Assembly (NCBI RefSeq): GCF_001956295.1
Contig: NZ_MRTD01000002.1
Coordinates: forward strand, 250,501-314,500
Length of the DNA: 64,000 bases
Direction: 5' to 3'
Origin: Paenibacillus sp. FSL A5-0031
GTDB taxonomy: Bacteria; Bacillota; Bacilli; Paenibacillales; Paenibacillaceae
Shown here: piece by piece, positions 17,590 through 26,465 of the stretch
Numbering within the stretch: the first letter of the stretch is position 1
How the letters are laid out: each line of letters begins with the position of its first letter
The notes under the pieces: generated by a model
What the model was told of the DNA's origin: nothing
Databases searched by the model: none
The model's input: the letters and a program-made list of their open reading frames with translations, nothing else
Made by a program: the position numbers and the translations under genes

Positions 17590-18546
17590 CTACCAAAGAC
17601 TGGTTTCGCTTGTGCGTTTCGCAATTTTGTTGACCATAATAAGCAATAGCGCATTCACGACTGAATTGAATAAGCCCACGGCCGTAGAGAAGCTATATTG
17701 TGCATCTACTAGCCCGGTTCGGTAAACAAATGTAGAAATGACATCCGATGATCCCATATTTAATGGATTTTGCAGCAGCAAAATTTTCTCGAAGCCAACG
17801 CCCAAAATATTGCCCATGTTCAAAATCAATAAAATGGTGATGGTCGGTACAATCGTCGGCAAGTTGATGTGCAGCACTCGTTTGAATCGGCTTGCGCCAT
17901 CGACGATAGCAGCCTCATGAAGCTGAGGGTCTACGCCAGACAATGCTGCAAGATAAATAATTGTCCCCCACCCCGCGCTTTGCCACACGCCTGATAAGAC
18001 GTACACCGTCTTAAACCATTTTGGATCCGTAAGATAAGCAGCCGGCTCCAAGCCAACCAGCTCGATGAGCCTCACAAGCATTCCCGATGATGGCGACAAG
18101 AAAGTGATAATCATCCCGGCCATAACAACGACAGAAATAAAATGCGGTGCATAAGTAACCGTTTGCACAGTTTTCTTAAAGTAGCCGTTCTTAATTTCGT
18201 TAAATGCTAACGCTAGAATAATGGGCAGCGGAAAACCGATGGCCAGTTCATATAAGCTAATGCTGAACGTATTCCACAATAAGTCCCAAAAATAATAGGA
18301 GTTAAAAAATCTCTCAAAATGCTCGAAGCCTACCCACGGACTTCCCATAATGCCTTTTGTCGGAATGAAGTTCTTGAAAGCAATCTGGATACCGTACATC
18401 GGACCATAATGGAAGATAAGAAAGTACAGCATGACAGGAGTCATAAATAAGTAGAGCTCCCAGTTTTGCAGCATCTTTTTTGCGAGCGACTTGTTTCCGC
18501 TTGTCTTCTTGTTTAATGGAACAGCTTGCAATTCGTTTCCTTCCAT
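17590..18546 (-). CDS. Sugar ABC importer permease, LplB-type
   Basis: A 318-residue protein with six predicted helices and the EAA loop (QLHEAAIVDGASR). It is the first gene of a three-gene importer operon (LplB, LplC, binding protein). AGGAGGATTCGAGAGAG precedes the ATG. The sequence is close in style to the second LplB-type permease at 49530, as expected for paralogues. Substrate by context: a mannose-containing oligosaccharide, since alpha-mannosidase genes diverge from its promoter region. Confidence 0.87.
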   Translation of the reverse strand: MEGNELQAVPLNKKTSGNKSLAKKMLQNWELYLFMTPVMLYFLIFHYGPMYGIQIAFKNFIPTKGIMGSPWVGFEHFERFFNSYYFWDLLWNTFSISLYELAIGFPLPIILALAFNEIKNGYFKKTVQTVTYAPHFISVVVMAGMIITFLSPSSGMLVRLIELVGLEPAAYLTDPKWFKTVYVLSGVWQSAGWGTIIYLAALSGVDPQLHEAAIVDGASRFKRVLHINLPTIVPTITILLILNMGNILGVGFEKILLLQNPLNMGSSDVISTFVYRTGLVDAQYSFSTAVGLFNSVVNALLLIMVNKIAKRTSETSLW

Positions 18547-18933
18547 CTCTCTCGAATCCTCCTCTCTCTATGTTGTTATTCGCAGCTTCACTCTACCGGC
18601 AACCGGCATTGTAATTGACTAGCGCTTACATTCCAAATTGTAGTCATTTTCACCATCAACGGTAAATATGTATGATCTGCATTGTCATTCGAAAACGCCG
18701 TAACCATAGGGTTTTACAGGCTTTTCGCAATGACAGTTGTCCTATTTTCGCTCATCAGAACGCTCTTAATGTGTTAGATATGCTGTCCGAAAATGGGGTG
18801 CAAGTGATACATATTGTGCTTTGCGGATAAATGTGTGAACCTTTCTTACGAATGCCTGTTTCTGAACAGCCGTTATCAATTATCTCTTATGAACACGCAT
18901 ACAATTCCAATCCAATTCAGGAGGCTTTTGACC
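18547..18933. promoter_or_regulatory. Divergent control region between the importer operon and the alpha-mannosidases
   Basis: This 387-base non-coding stretch must carry promoters for both directions. TGACTAGCGCTTACA (18616-18630) resembles a catabolite-repression (cre) site but has one extra base. I see no confident promoter boxes. The bases 18814-18933 are in frame with the mannosidase but precede its likely GTG start. Confidence 0.4.
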
Positions 18934-21714
18934 GTGACAAACAAAACCGCCCATCTTATTTCACACACGCACTGGGACCGCGAATGGTACATGCCTTACG
19001 AATACCACCATACGCTGCTCGCAGAGCTAATGAACGATTTGCTTCGCATCTTGGAAGAGGATGACAGCTTCCGCAGCTTTCATCTGGACGGACAGACGAT
19101 CATTATTGAAGACTATCTACAGATTCATCCTGAGAAAAGAGAAGTGCTCGAGAAATACATTCGAGAAGGCCGAATTATTATCGGTCCATGGTATGTGCTG
19201 CAGGATGAATTTCTGACAAGCTCCGAGGCGAATGTCCGCAACTTGTTGATTGGGCATCAAGACGCTGCTTATTATGGCGTTATTTCAAAGCTTGGATATT
19301 TCCCCGATTCCTTCGGAAATATGGGGCAGGCTCCACAAATGCTGAAGCAAGCAGATATGGATACCGCTGTGTTTGGACGGGGCGTTAAGCCGACCGGCTT
19401 CGATAATATGGTCGGTGAAACGACCGGCTCCAGCTATGAATCTCCCTATTCAGAAATGCACTGGACCTCTCCTGACGGTTCGTCCGTGCTCGGACTGCTA
19501 TTTGCTAACTGGTACAACAACGGGATGGAAGTGCCGACTGATCCAGAAGAAGCGAAAGCCTATTGGACCAAACGGCTTGGCGATGCCAGCAAATACGCTT
19601 CTACGCCAGAGCTTCTTTTCATGAACGGTTGTGATCATCAACCTGTTCAAACCAACTTATCCGAGGGTATTCGCACGGCAAGCGAGCTTTTCCCGGACGT
19701 TACCTTTGTTCATTCCAGCTTTGAGCAATATATCGAGGCATTGAAGGGGCAGCTGCCTTCTCATTTGACGACGGTCGAGGGCGAGCTGCGCAGCCAGCAT
19801 ACAGACGGGTGGAGCACGCTCGTCAATACGGCTTCCGCTCGGGTTTATTTGAAGCAGCTCAATCAGCGGGGACAAACCTTGCTGGAGAAAGGCGCTGAGC
19901 CTCTAGCTGCACTTGCACATCTCGTCGGCGGCCAAAGCTATCCGCATCAGCTATTGACCTATGCTTGGAAGACGCTTATGCAAAATCATCCCCATGACAG
20001 TATTTGCGGCTGCAGCGTAGACGAAGTGCATCAGGAAATGGTGACGCGATTCGATAAGAGCCGCCATACGGCCGAATCCATTATAGCGGAGAGCCTGAGT
20101 GCAATTGCGGGACAGATCGATACGAGCGGGGTTAAAGCATGGGGTGAATCCAGCGTGCCTGTTACTATTTTTAACATGACGGGTTGGGAGCGCAGCGGCA
20201 CAGTAAGCGCGGAGCTCATCGTTGCCAAAGCTTATTTTAAGGAAGGGCCTAACCCTGCTGCCATTGCTGAACGGCTTGAGAAGCTTCCGCTTCATTTGGA
20301 GAATGGGGCTCTGCTGGATGACGAGGGTTATGCGATTGCTGCCAAAGTGGAGGATTTAGGCGTTCATTTCGGTTATGAGCTGCCGAAGGATAAATTCCGC
20401 CAGCCTTATATGGCTCGCAAAATAAAGTTAACGTTTGAAGCAAGCCGGGTTCCGGCACTTGGCTTCAAAACATATGCTTGGCATGAATCCGCTGCAGCCC
20501 CGGCTTTAGCGCCTAACACATCACTAATCGCCAGCCCAAGCGGCATGGAAAATCAATATATTGCTGTAAGCTTTGAAGCAGACGGCTCATATCATTTAAC
20601 GGATAAAGTAACCGGGAAGACATTCCAAGGACTTGGCATTTACGAGGATTGCGGCGACATTGGCAATGAATATGTATTCCGGCAGCCTGAGGGAGAACAG
20701 CCTCTTACAACCAAGGGTATTCCGGCAACTATAACCCTTGTTGAGAATGAAACCTATCGGGCCACATACGAGATTGTACATGAATGGGCAATTCCAGCCA
20801 GAGCTGATGATACATTCACATCTGAAAAACGAAAAATGGTCCGTTTCCGTGATCGGCAGGCCCAACGAGTTGAGCATATGGTGCCGATGCGCATCGTCAC
20901 TCGCGTTAGCCTAGAGCAATCCGGCAGAGGGCTGCAGCTGGAGGCATCCTTCAATAATCAGGCCAAGGATCATCGCCTTCGCGTATTGTTCCCTACTGGG
21001 CTGAAGTCGGACAAGCATTTGGCTGACTCGATCTTCGAGGTCGCTTCCCGTGATACGACGCCAGCGGAGGAGTGGATAAATCCAAGCAATGCCCAGCATC
21101 AACATGCATTTGTTAGTGTGTCGGACGGCGAACACGGCTTAAGCGTCGCTAATAAAGGCCTTAACGAATACGAAGTGCTACGCGATGGATCGAATACCAT
21201 AGCGGTTACGCTTCTCCGTTCTGTTTCTGAGCTGGGAGATTGGGGAGTATTCCCGACACCAGAGGCGCAGTGCCTTGGCGAGCATACCGTAGAGTTCTCC
21301 CTATTCCCGCACGCCGGCGATGCTATTTCTTCGGAGGCATTTGTGAAAGCTTACCAATTCCAAGCGCCTTGGTTCCACCTGCAAACCGGAAATCAACAAG
21401 GCTCGCTCCCGGCAACCTATGAGCCACTGAAGTGGGAAGGCAAAGGGTTCGCTTTGTCCGCCTTTAAAGTGTCGCAGCAAAGCGGCGATGTCATTATTCG
21501 TTGGTACAACCTTGCGGGCGAGCCGCAGGAGCTGGCGTTTGAAGCTAATTTTGGCGTAGAGCATATTTATCAAAGCGATATTTTGGAACGCCGTCAAGAG
21601 GCCGCGAGCATTCAGAACAGCGATGTACGCCAAACCATTGGAAAAGCAAAAATTATAACCTACTCTCTACAATCAGGAGGCAAACCTTATGAAATTACCA
21701 GATTCCATTATTAA
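18934..21714 (+). CDS. Alpha-mannosidase, glycoside hydrolase family 38
   Basis: A 926-residue cytosolic enzyme. The N-terminal catalytic domain shows the zinc-binding HTHWD (residues 11-15), the catalytic-nucleophile region YFPDSFGN with Asp125, and HPHDS (352-355, zinc ligand). The remaining part is the beta-rich GH38 C-terminal region. It should release mannose from alpha-mannosides retaining configuration; MngB-type enzymes act on mannosyl-glycerate, others on mannan or N-glycan fragments. The GTG at 18934 is chosen because AGGAGG lies nine bases before it and the protein then begins directly with the conserved zinc site. The frame overlaps the GH125 gene by 26 bases, so translation is coupled. 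Confidence 0.9.
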   Translation: MTNKTAHLISHTHWDREWYMPYEYHHTLLAELMNDLLRILEEDDSFRSFHLDGQTIIIEDYLQIHPEKREVLEKYIREGRIIIGPWYVLQDEFLTSSEANVRNLLIGHQDAAYYGVISKLGYFPDSFGNMGQAPQMLKQADMDTAVFGRGVKPTGFDNMVGETTGSSYESPYSEMHWTSPDGSSVLGLLFANWYNNGMEVPTDPEEAKAYWTKRLGDASKYASTPELLFMNGCDHQPVQTNLSEGIRTASELFPDVTFVHSSFEQYIEALKGQLPSHLTTVEGELRSQHTDGWSTLVNTASARVYLKQLNQRGQTLLEKGAEPLAALAHLVGGQSYPHQLLTYAWKTLMQNHPHDSICGCSVDEVHQEMVTRFDKSRHTAESIIAESLSAIAGQIDTSGVKAWGESSVPVTIFNMTGWERSGTVSAELIVAKAYFKEGPNPAAIAERLEKLPLHLENGALLDDEGYAIAAKVEDLGVHFGYELPKDKFRQPYMARKIKLTFEASRVPALGFKTYAWHESAAAPALAPNTSLIASPSGMENQYIAVSFEADGSYHLTDKVTGKTFQGLGIYEDCGDIGNEYVFRQPEGEQPLTTKGIPATITLVENETYRATYEIVHEWAIPARADDTFTSEKRKMVRFRDRQAQRVEHMVPMRIVTRVSLEQSGRGLQLEASFNNQAKDHRLRVLFPTGLKSDKHLADSIFEVASRDTTPAEEWINPSNAQHQHAFVSVSDGEHGLSVANKGLNEYEVLRDGSNTIAVTLLRSVSELGDWGVFPTPEAQCLGEHTVEFSLFPHAGDAISSEAFVKAYQFQAPWFHLQTGNQQGSLPATYEPLKWEGKGFALSAFKVSQQSGDVIIRWYNLAGEPQELAFEANFGVEHIYQSDILERRQEAASIQNSDVRQTIGKAKIITYSLQSGGKPYEITRFHY

Positions 21715-22969
21715 CGTATTGGCTGAGGCAGACCAGCGCCTTGCGCATCGTCCCAAGCTGCAAAAGCTGTTCAAAAATTGTTTTCCAAATACGCTGGAGA
21801 CAACGATCAAGCTGCTGGACGATGGCACAACCTTTGTCATTACAGGAGATATTCCGGCGATGTGGCTGCGTGATTCTACGGAGCAGGTTCGTCATTACAT
21901 CCCTTATGCCAAGGAGGATGCTGAACTGCAGCGTATTATTAGCGGCGTAATTCGCCGTCAGATGTTCTACATTAATATAGATCCTTATACGAACGCATTT
22001 AATGAGACGGCAAGCGGCAAACATTATAATGCAGGTGACCAATCGGATATGACAGCTTGGATGTGGGAGCGCAAATATGAGCTGGATTCCTTGTGCTTCC
22101 CTACTCAGCTCGCCTATATGTACTGGCAGGAAACAGGCAAAAGCGATATTTTCGACGATGCCTGCTATCAAGCCTTAAACTCGATCGTCAATGTAATCAA
22201 AACAGAGCAGCGGCATGAAGAAAAGTCCCCTTACCGCTTCGTGCGTCCAGGCTTTAAAGAAACCGAAACGCTGCAAAATGACGGGTTAGGACTGCCGGTC
22301 AACTACACAGGCATGTCTTGGTCGGGCTTCCGTCCAAGCGATGATGCTTGCCTGTTCGGCTACAACATTCCTTCCAACATGTTTGCCGTCGTTATTTTGG
22401 GCTATATTCGGGATATTGCGGATCAAGTGTATGGCGACAAAGAATTGGCTGCAAGAGCAGAGAAGCTGCGGCAGGAGATCGACTTCGGCATTAGAGCGTA
22501 CGGCATCGTCAATCATCCGGTATTCGGCAAAATTTATGCTTATGAAACGGACGGGTATGGAAACTACTGTCTTATGGATGATGCGGGTACACCTGGACTG
22601 CTGTCTATTCCTTATTTCGGCTATGCGCCTGTGGACGATCCCATTTATCAAAACACACGTAGGTTTGCGCTGAGCCATGAAAATCCGTTTTACTTTGAAG
22701 GCAAATTCGCCAAAGGCATAGGCAGCCCTCATACGCCTGCCGGGCATGTATGGCATATGGCTTTGTCGATGCAAGCGCTGACTGCTGATAATAATGAAGA
22801 AATAAAAGAGCTGATCGATATGCTCGTGAATACGGATGCTGATACAGGCTTTATGCACGAGGGCTTCCATAAGGATGATCCTTCCGTATTCTCGCGAGAA
22901 TGGTTCGCTTGGTCCAACAGCCTGTTCGCCATGTTGATTTGCGAGGCGATGGATAGAGAAATCGTATAA
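21689..22969 (+). CDS. Exo-alpha-1,6-mannosidase, glycoside hydrolase family 125
   Basis: A 426-residue protein with the family features IPAMWLRDSTEQ near residue 55, MSWSGFRPSDDACLFGYNIP near residue 210, and the C-terminal MHEGFHKDDP that carries the likely catalytic glutamate. Family 125 enzymes are metal-independent inverting exo-alpha-mannosidases, characterised on alpha-1,6-linked mannose. The ATG follows AGGAGG and lies inside the end of the GH38 gene. The pair suggests stepwise removal of alpha-linked mannoses from imported oligosaccharides. Confidence 0.9.
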   Translation: MKLPDSIINVLAEADQRLAHRPKLQKLFKNCFPNTLETTIKLLDDGTTFVITGDIPAMWLRDSTEQVRHYIPYAKEDAELQRIISGVIRRQMFYINIDPYTNAFNETASGKHYNAGDQSDMTAWMWERKYELDSLCFPTQLAYMYWQETGKSDIFDDACYQALNSIVNVIKTEQRHEEKSPYRFVRPGFKETETLQNDGLGLPVNYTGMSWSGFRPSDDACLFGYNIPSNMFAVVILGYIRDIADQVYGDKELAARAEKLRQEIDFGIRAYGIVNHPVFGKIYAYETDGYGNYCLMDDAGTPGLLSIPYFGYAPVDDPIYQNTRRFALSHENPFYFEGKFAKGIGSPHTPAGHVWHMALSMQALTADNNEEIKELIDMLVNTDADTGFMHEGFHKDDPSVFSREWFAWSNSLFAMLICEAMDREIV

Positions 22970-22999
22970 TCTCGTATACGGGTAAGTTCTCACACAAAT

Positions 23000-23042
23000 A
23001 AGAGGCAGCCCCTTAGGTCAATAACCTAAGGAGCTGCCTCTT
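23000..23042. terminator. Bidirectional terminator after GH125
   Basis: AAGAGGCAGC and CCTTAGGT pair with ACCTAAGG and GCTGCCTCTT around a short loop. It separates the GH125 gene from the convergent binding-protein gene. Confidence 0.85.
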
Positions 23043-23091
23043 CTATTATAGAAGATACGGGAGCATCATAATCCTCTGCTTGCTCAAATTA

Positions 23092-24408
23092 TTATTTTTT
23101 CACGATATCCTGTACCGCTTTGTCGAATTTCTCAAGCAATTGATCGCTGGTAATTTGCTTGCCGAGATATTCTTGCATTGCTGCACCCCATTGCTGTGTA
23201 ATGCCGTCTGGGAAACGATCCCAGTTCCAGCTTTTCACTTGCTCTGGACTCGCATTCGCGAAGGTTGCGAAATCGCCGCCGATTTTGCCTACCGCTTCTG
23301 GGTTTGGCTCGATGGAGGACAATGCCGGTACAAATTTGAAATCGGTTGAAATGAATTTTTTGCCTGTTTCCGAAGTAACCATCCAATTCAGGAATGCTTT
23401 CGCTTCTTCGACTTGATCGGATTTGCTGTTGACGATCCAGTTGTTCGGTACGCCGGTAAATACGTTAGGCTTGCCTTGAAGAGGGACAGCCATCATGCCA
23501 AGGTTAAGCGCGGGATCAATTTCATCAATCATGCCTTGAATCCAGTTGCCGTGCTGAATCATGGCATATTTGCCTGCTGCAAACTCCGCTACCTGCGTAT
23601 TGTAATCCGTTGTCAGCGCATTGTCTTGACCATTCGCGAACATAATGTCCACTAGGCGAATCCACTGCTTCATGATCGGATCATCTTTCAGCTTCACTTT
23701 GCCCGCTTTCACATCTTCGATAAATGCCGCTGGATCAGCTTGGTTAGCGAATGCGATATTTAGCGTATGAATGCCCATCGACCACCACTCCGAAGTAAGC
23801 GCGAATGGAATGATGCCAGCATCCTTCAGCTTTTTAGCTGCTGCTTCTAGATCCTCGAGCGTTTGCGGCAGGTCGGTGATGCCTGCTTTTGCAAATAGAT
23901 CCTTATTGTAGGTGAAGCCATAAGCTTCAAGGTTCATCGGCATGCCAAGCAGCTTGCCGTCACGCGTAATTTGTGCTTTTGATGCTTCAACCAAATCCTT
24001 CGCCCAAGCCTCGCCAGTCAAGTCCGTCGCACGGTCCACGTAAGGATCGAAGCCCGCCCAGCCGCTTGAGTTGAAAATTTCCGGCTCCTCGCCGGCAGCC
24101 AGCTCTGCTTTCAGCAATGCGCTGTAGTCTTCCCCGCCGCCGTGTGTCTCGATTTCCACTTTTACGCCGGTTTCCTTCTCGTATTCAGCAGCCATTTTGG
24201 CAAGTGCGTCAGCTATCTCTACCTTGAATTGAAACACTTTAATGGTAACGTCCTTCTTCGGCGCTGCCGTCGCTTCTGTTCCACCGTTTTTTTCAGTTTC
24301 TTTTGGTGCATTTGTTGCTTTCCCGCCGTTACCGTTGTTGCTTCCACAGCCGCTTGCCAGAACGATGAGCATAATAGCAGCTAGCATAAGTAAGGAAACT
24401 TTTTTCAT
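23092..24408 (-). CDS. Sugar ABC importer, binding lipoprotein (second system)
   Basis: A 438-residue solute-binding protein with lipobox LASGC (cysteine near residue 21) and the CUT1 binding-protein fold (for example SGWAGFDPYV and NWIVNSKS regions). It is shorter than the LplA-type proteins elsewhere in the window and belongs to the MalE/UgpB-like group. GGGAGGTCATAAG precedes the ATG. It lies downstream of its two permeases on the same strand, with a gap of about 150 bases, and divergently from a YesM/YesN-type two-component system that probably controls it. Confidence 0.85.
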   Translation of the reverse strand: MKKVSLLMLAAIMLIVLASGCGSNNGNGGKATNAPKETEKNGGTEATAAPKKDVTIKVFQFKVEIADALAKMAAEYEKETGVKVEIETHGGGEDYSALLKAELAAGEEPEIFNSSGWAGFDPYVDRATDLTGEAWAKDLVEASKAQITRDGKLLGMPMNLEAYGFTYNKDLFAKAGITDLPQTLEDLEAAAKKLKDAGIIPFALTSEWWSMGIHTLNIAFANQADPAAFIEDVKAGKVKLKDDPIMKQWIRLVDIMFANGQDNALTTDYNTQVAEFAAGKYAMIQHGNWIQGMIDEIDPALNLGMMAVPLQGKPNVFTGVPNNWIVNSKSDQVEEAKAFLNWMVTSETGKKFISTDFKFVPALSSIEPNPEAVGKIGGDFATFANASPEQVKSWNWDRFPDGITQQWGAAMQEYLGKQITSDQLLEKFDKAVQDIVKK

Positions 24409-24557
24409 CTTATGACCTCCCGCAAATTTTATATATCATTTCGTTTTTGTATCGCTTACATCGTCATTATAATTGTGCAACAACGTGGCACAACACCGAA
24501 TATATTGTACTTCTAGGTGTAAAATGTTGATAACTTCCATAATTAAACTTTTTATCG

Positions 24558-25391
24558 TTAACCTTTAACTGAACCGGCTGTAATTCCTTCAATAATGTGC
24601 TTTTGCAAAAATAAAAAAAACAAAATAATTGGAATCGTACTAAGCGTGAGTGCAGCCATTGCGAGATCCCACTTGCGCAAATATTGGCCAAAAAACTTTT
24701 GCACGGCGAGCGGAATCGTAGTCAGCTTATCATTTATAACGAGCACTGGCAGCAAATAATCATTCCAAATCCACAGCACGTTCAAAATAATGACCGTTAC
24801 CGTGATTGGCTTCAGCAGCGGAAACACGATACGCCAGAATACGCCATAAGGTGAGCAGCCATCCACAACCGCCGCTTCCTCTACCTCTAGCGGAACAGAT
24901 TTAATGAACCCATGATACAGAAACATCGATAAGGAAATGCCGAAGCCCATATAACATATAACGATACCATACAAATGACCGCGCAATTCGAACATCGACG
25001 TAATGCGCATCAGCGGCAGCATAACCGATTGGAACGGAATGATCATGGCAGCAATAAGTACCGTCAGCAATATTTTATTAAAGGTCGTCGGACGCCTAAC
25101 TAAGCGATAAGCCATCATGGAACTGACGATGACAAGCATAAGGACGCTAATCGAAGTCACCATAAACGAATTCAGAAACACCGTCGGAAAATCGATAGCA
25201 ACCCATGCGCGCTTGAAGTTGTCCAGCCCCAGCTTCTCCGGCAGCGAAGCGGCGTTGAGCAAAATAAATTTGAGCTCCTTAAACGAGTTGATGATCAAAA
25301 AGTAGAACGGTGCCAAGAAAATGAGCGCAGCCGCGATACCTATAATTTCGAGCAATAAAATGAGAGGTGTATAGCGCTGTTTGTTTTCCAT
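24558..25391 (-). CDS. Sugar ABC importer permease, MalG-type (second system)
   Basis: A 277-residue six-helix permease with the EAA loop (EVEEAAVVDGCSPYG) and the C-terminus EGITAGSVKG. The ATG at 25391 shares one base with the stop codon of the upstream permease (TAATG), so translation is coupled. A longer frame from 25424 is possible but would start inside the previous gene without need, and GGAGG lies correctly before 25391. Confidence 0.88.
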   Translation of the reverse strand: MENKQRYTPLILLLEIIGIAAALIFLAPFYFLIINSFKELKFILLNAASLPEKLGLDNFKRAWVAIDFPTVFLNSFMVTSISVLMLVIVSSMMAYRLVRRPTTFNKILLTVLIAAMIIPFQSVMLPLMRITSMFELRGHLYGIVICYMGFGISLSMFLYHGFIKSVPLEVEEAAVVDGCSPYGVFWRIVFPLLKPITVTVIILNVLWIWNDYLLPVLVINDKLTTIPLAVQKFFGQYLRKWDLAMAALTLSTIPIILFFLFLQKHIIEGITAGSVKG

Positions 25392-26281
25392 TACGCCTCC
25401 ACCTCCTTCTTCTTCGTGAACCATACCTGCGTGACCGTAATTAAAGCTACGCCGAAGAAGAAAATCATCGCTTTCGCTGTTCCAAGTCCATAACGGTTGT
25501 TAACTAGCCCCTCGCGGTAAACGTTTAGCGCGATCGACTCCGTTGCATTGCCAGGACCGCCAGCGGTGAGCGACAGGTTCAAATCGAACATTTTGAACGA
25601 GTTTGATGTCGTAAGAAACAAGCAGATCGTAATGGCTGGCATAATAAGCGGCACGGTGACTGAACGCAGCATTTGCCAAGCTCCTGCCCCGTCGATTTTG
25701 GCGGCCTCGATTAAATCCTTCGGCACACTGATCATAGCTGCGATATAAATAATCATCATATACCCTGCCGTCTGCCATACGAATACGATAACGATGCCCC
25801 AAAAGGCAGTATTCGGAGTACCTAGCCACTGAAGGTTAAAAAATCCGAAGCCCGTCGCTTCGCCGATAGCCCGAAAGCCTCTTACGAATATAAAATACCA
25901 GATGTAGCCGAGCAGCAGTCCCCCGATTACGTTAGGCAGAAAAAATACGGTTCGCAAAATGTTGCGGCTCTTCAGGTTTCGCGTAAGCAGCAGAGATAAC
26001 AGAAATGCCAGCAGATTGGTGACGATAACCGCGGCAGCCGTAAACTTAGTCGTAAACCAGAATGCATTCCAAAAACGCTCATCGTCAGAGAAAATCTTAA
26101 CGATATTTTTCATTCCTACCCATTTGGCGTTGCCGAGGTCCATCCCGTTCCATTCCGTAAAGGTGTAGTAAAAACCCATCACGAATGGCGCAAGCACAAT
26201 CAATATAAAGGCAATGAGTCCCGGTCCAACAAATACCGTTTGCTGTATCCATTCGTTCCACTTGATTTTTTTGGACATCAT
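25391..26281 (-). CDS. Sugar ABC importer permease, MalF-type (second system)
   Basis: A 296-residue permease with six predicted helices and the EAA loop (DLIEAAKIDGAGAWQ). It is the first gene of the second importer operon. Two consecutive ATG codons (26281 and 26278) follow AGGGGACGAGA. No ATPase gene is present, again pointing to a shared ATPase encoded elsewhere. Confidence 0.87.
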   Translation of the reverse strand: MMSKKIKWNEWIQQTVFVGPGLIAFILIVLAPFVMGFYYTFTEWNGMDLGNAKWVGMKNIVKIFSDDERFWNAFWFTTKFTAAAVIVTNLLAFLLSLLLTRNLKSRNILRTVFFLPNVIGGLLLGYIWYFIFVRGFRAIGEATGFGFFNLQWLGTPNTAFWGIVIVFVWQTAGYMMIIYIAAMISVPKDLIEAAKIDGAGAWQMLRSVTVPLIMPAITICLFLTTSNSFKMFDLNLSLTAGGPGNATESIALNVYREGLVNNRYGLGTAKAMIFFFGVALITVTQVWFTKKKEVEA

Positions 26282-26465
26282 TCTCGTCCCCTTTCTCTTC
26301 CCTATGTGTCAATGTATCTGTTGATATTCACAGTATAAAACCGAGTCCCCCATCAAACCACAGAGGATGATGATAAGGTAGGTGGACTATATTGACCATC
26401 CGCAGCAGGATCGGTTACTGTGTTTATGCAAGAGTGACTTAGACAGAAAGCGGGCGATTGTGATC

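Noticed and set aside
18616..18630. cre-like TGACTAGCGCTTACA before the alpha-mannosidase genes
   Set aside because: Half-sites are good but the spacing is one base too long for a catabolite-repression site; kept only as a remark in the control-region entry.
24448..24460. cre-like TGTATCGCTTACA before the second receptor gene
   Set aside because: One base too short against the consensus, so not called.
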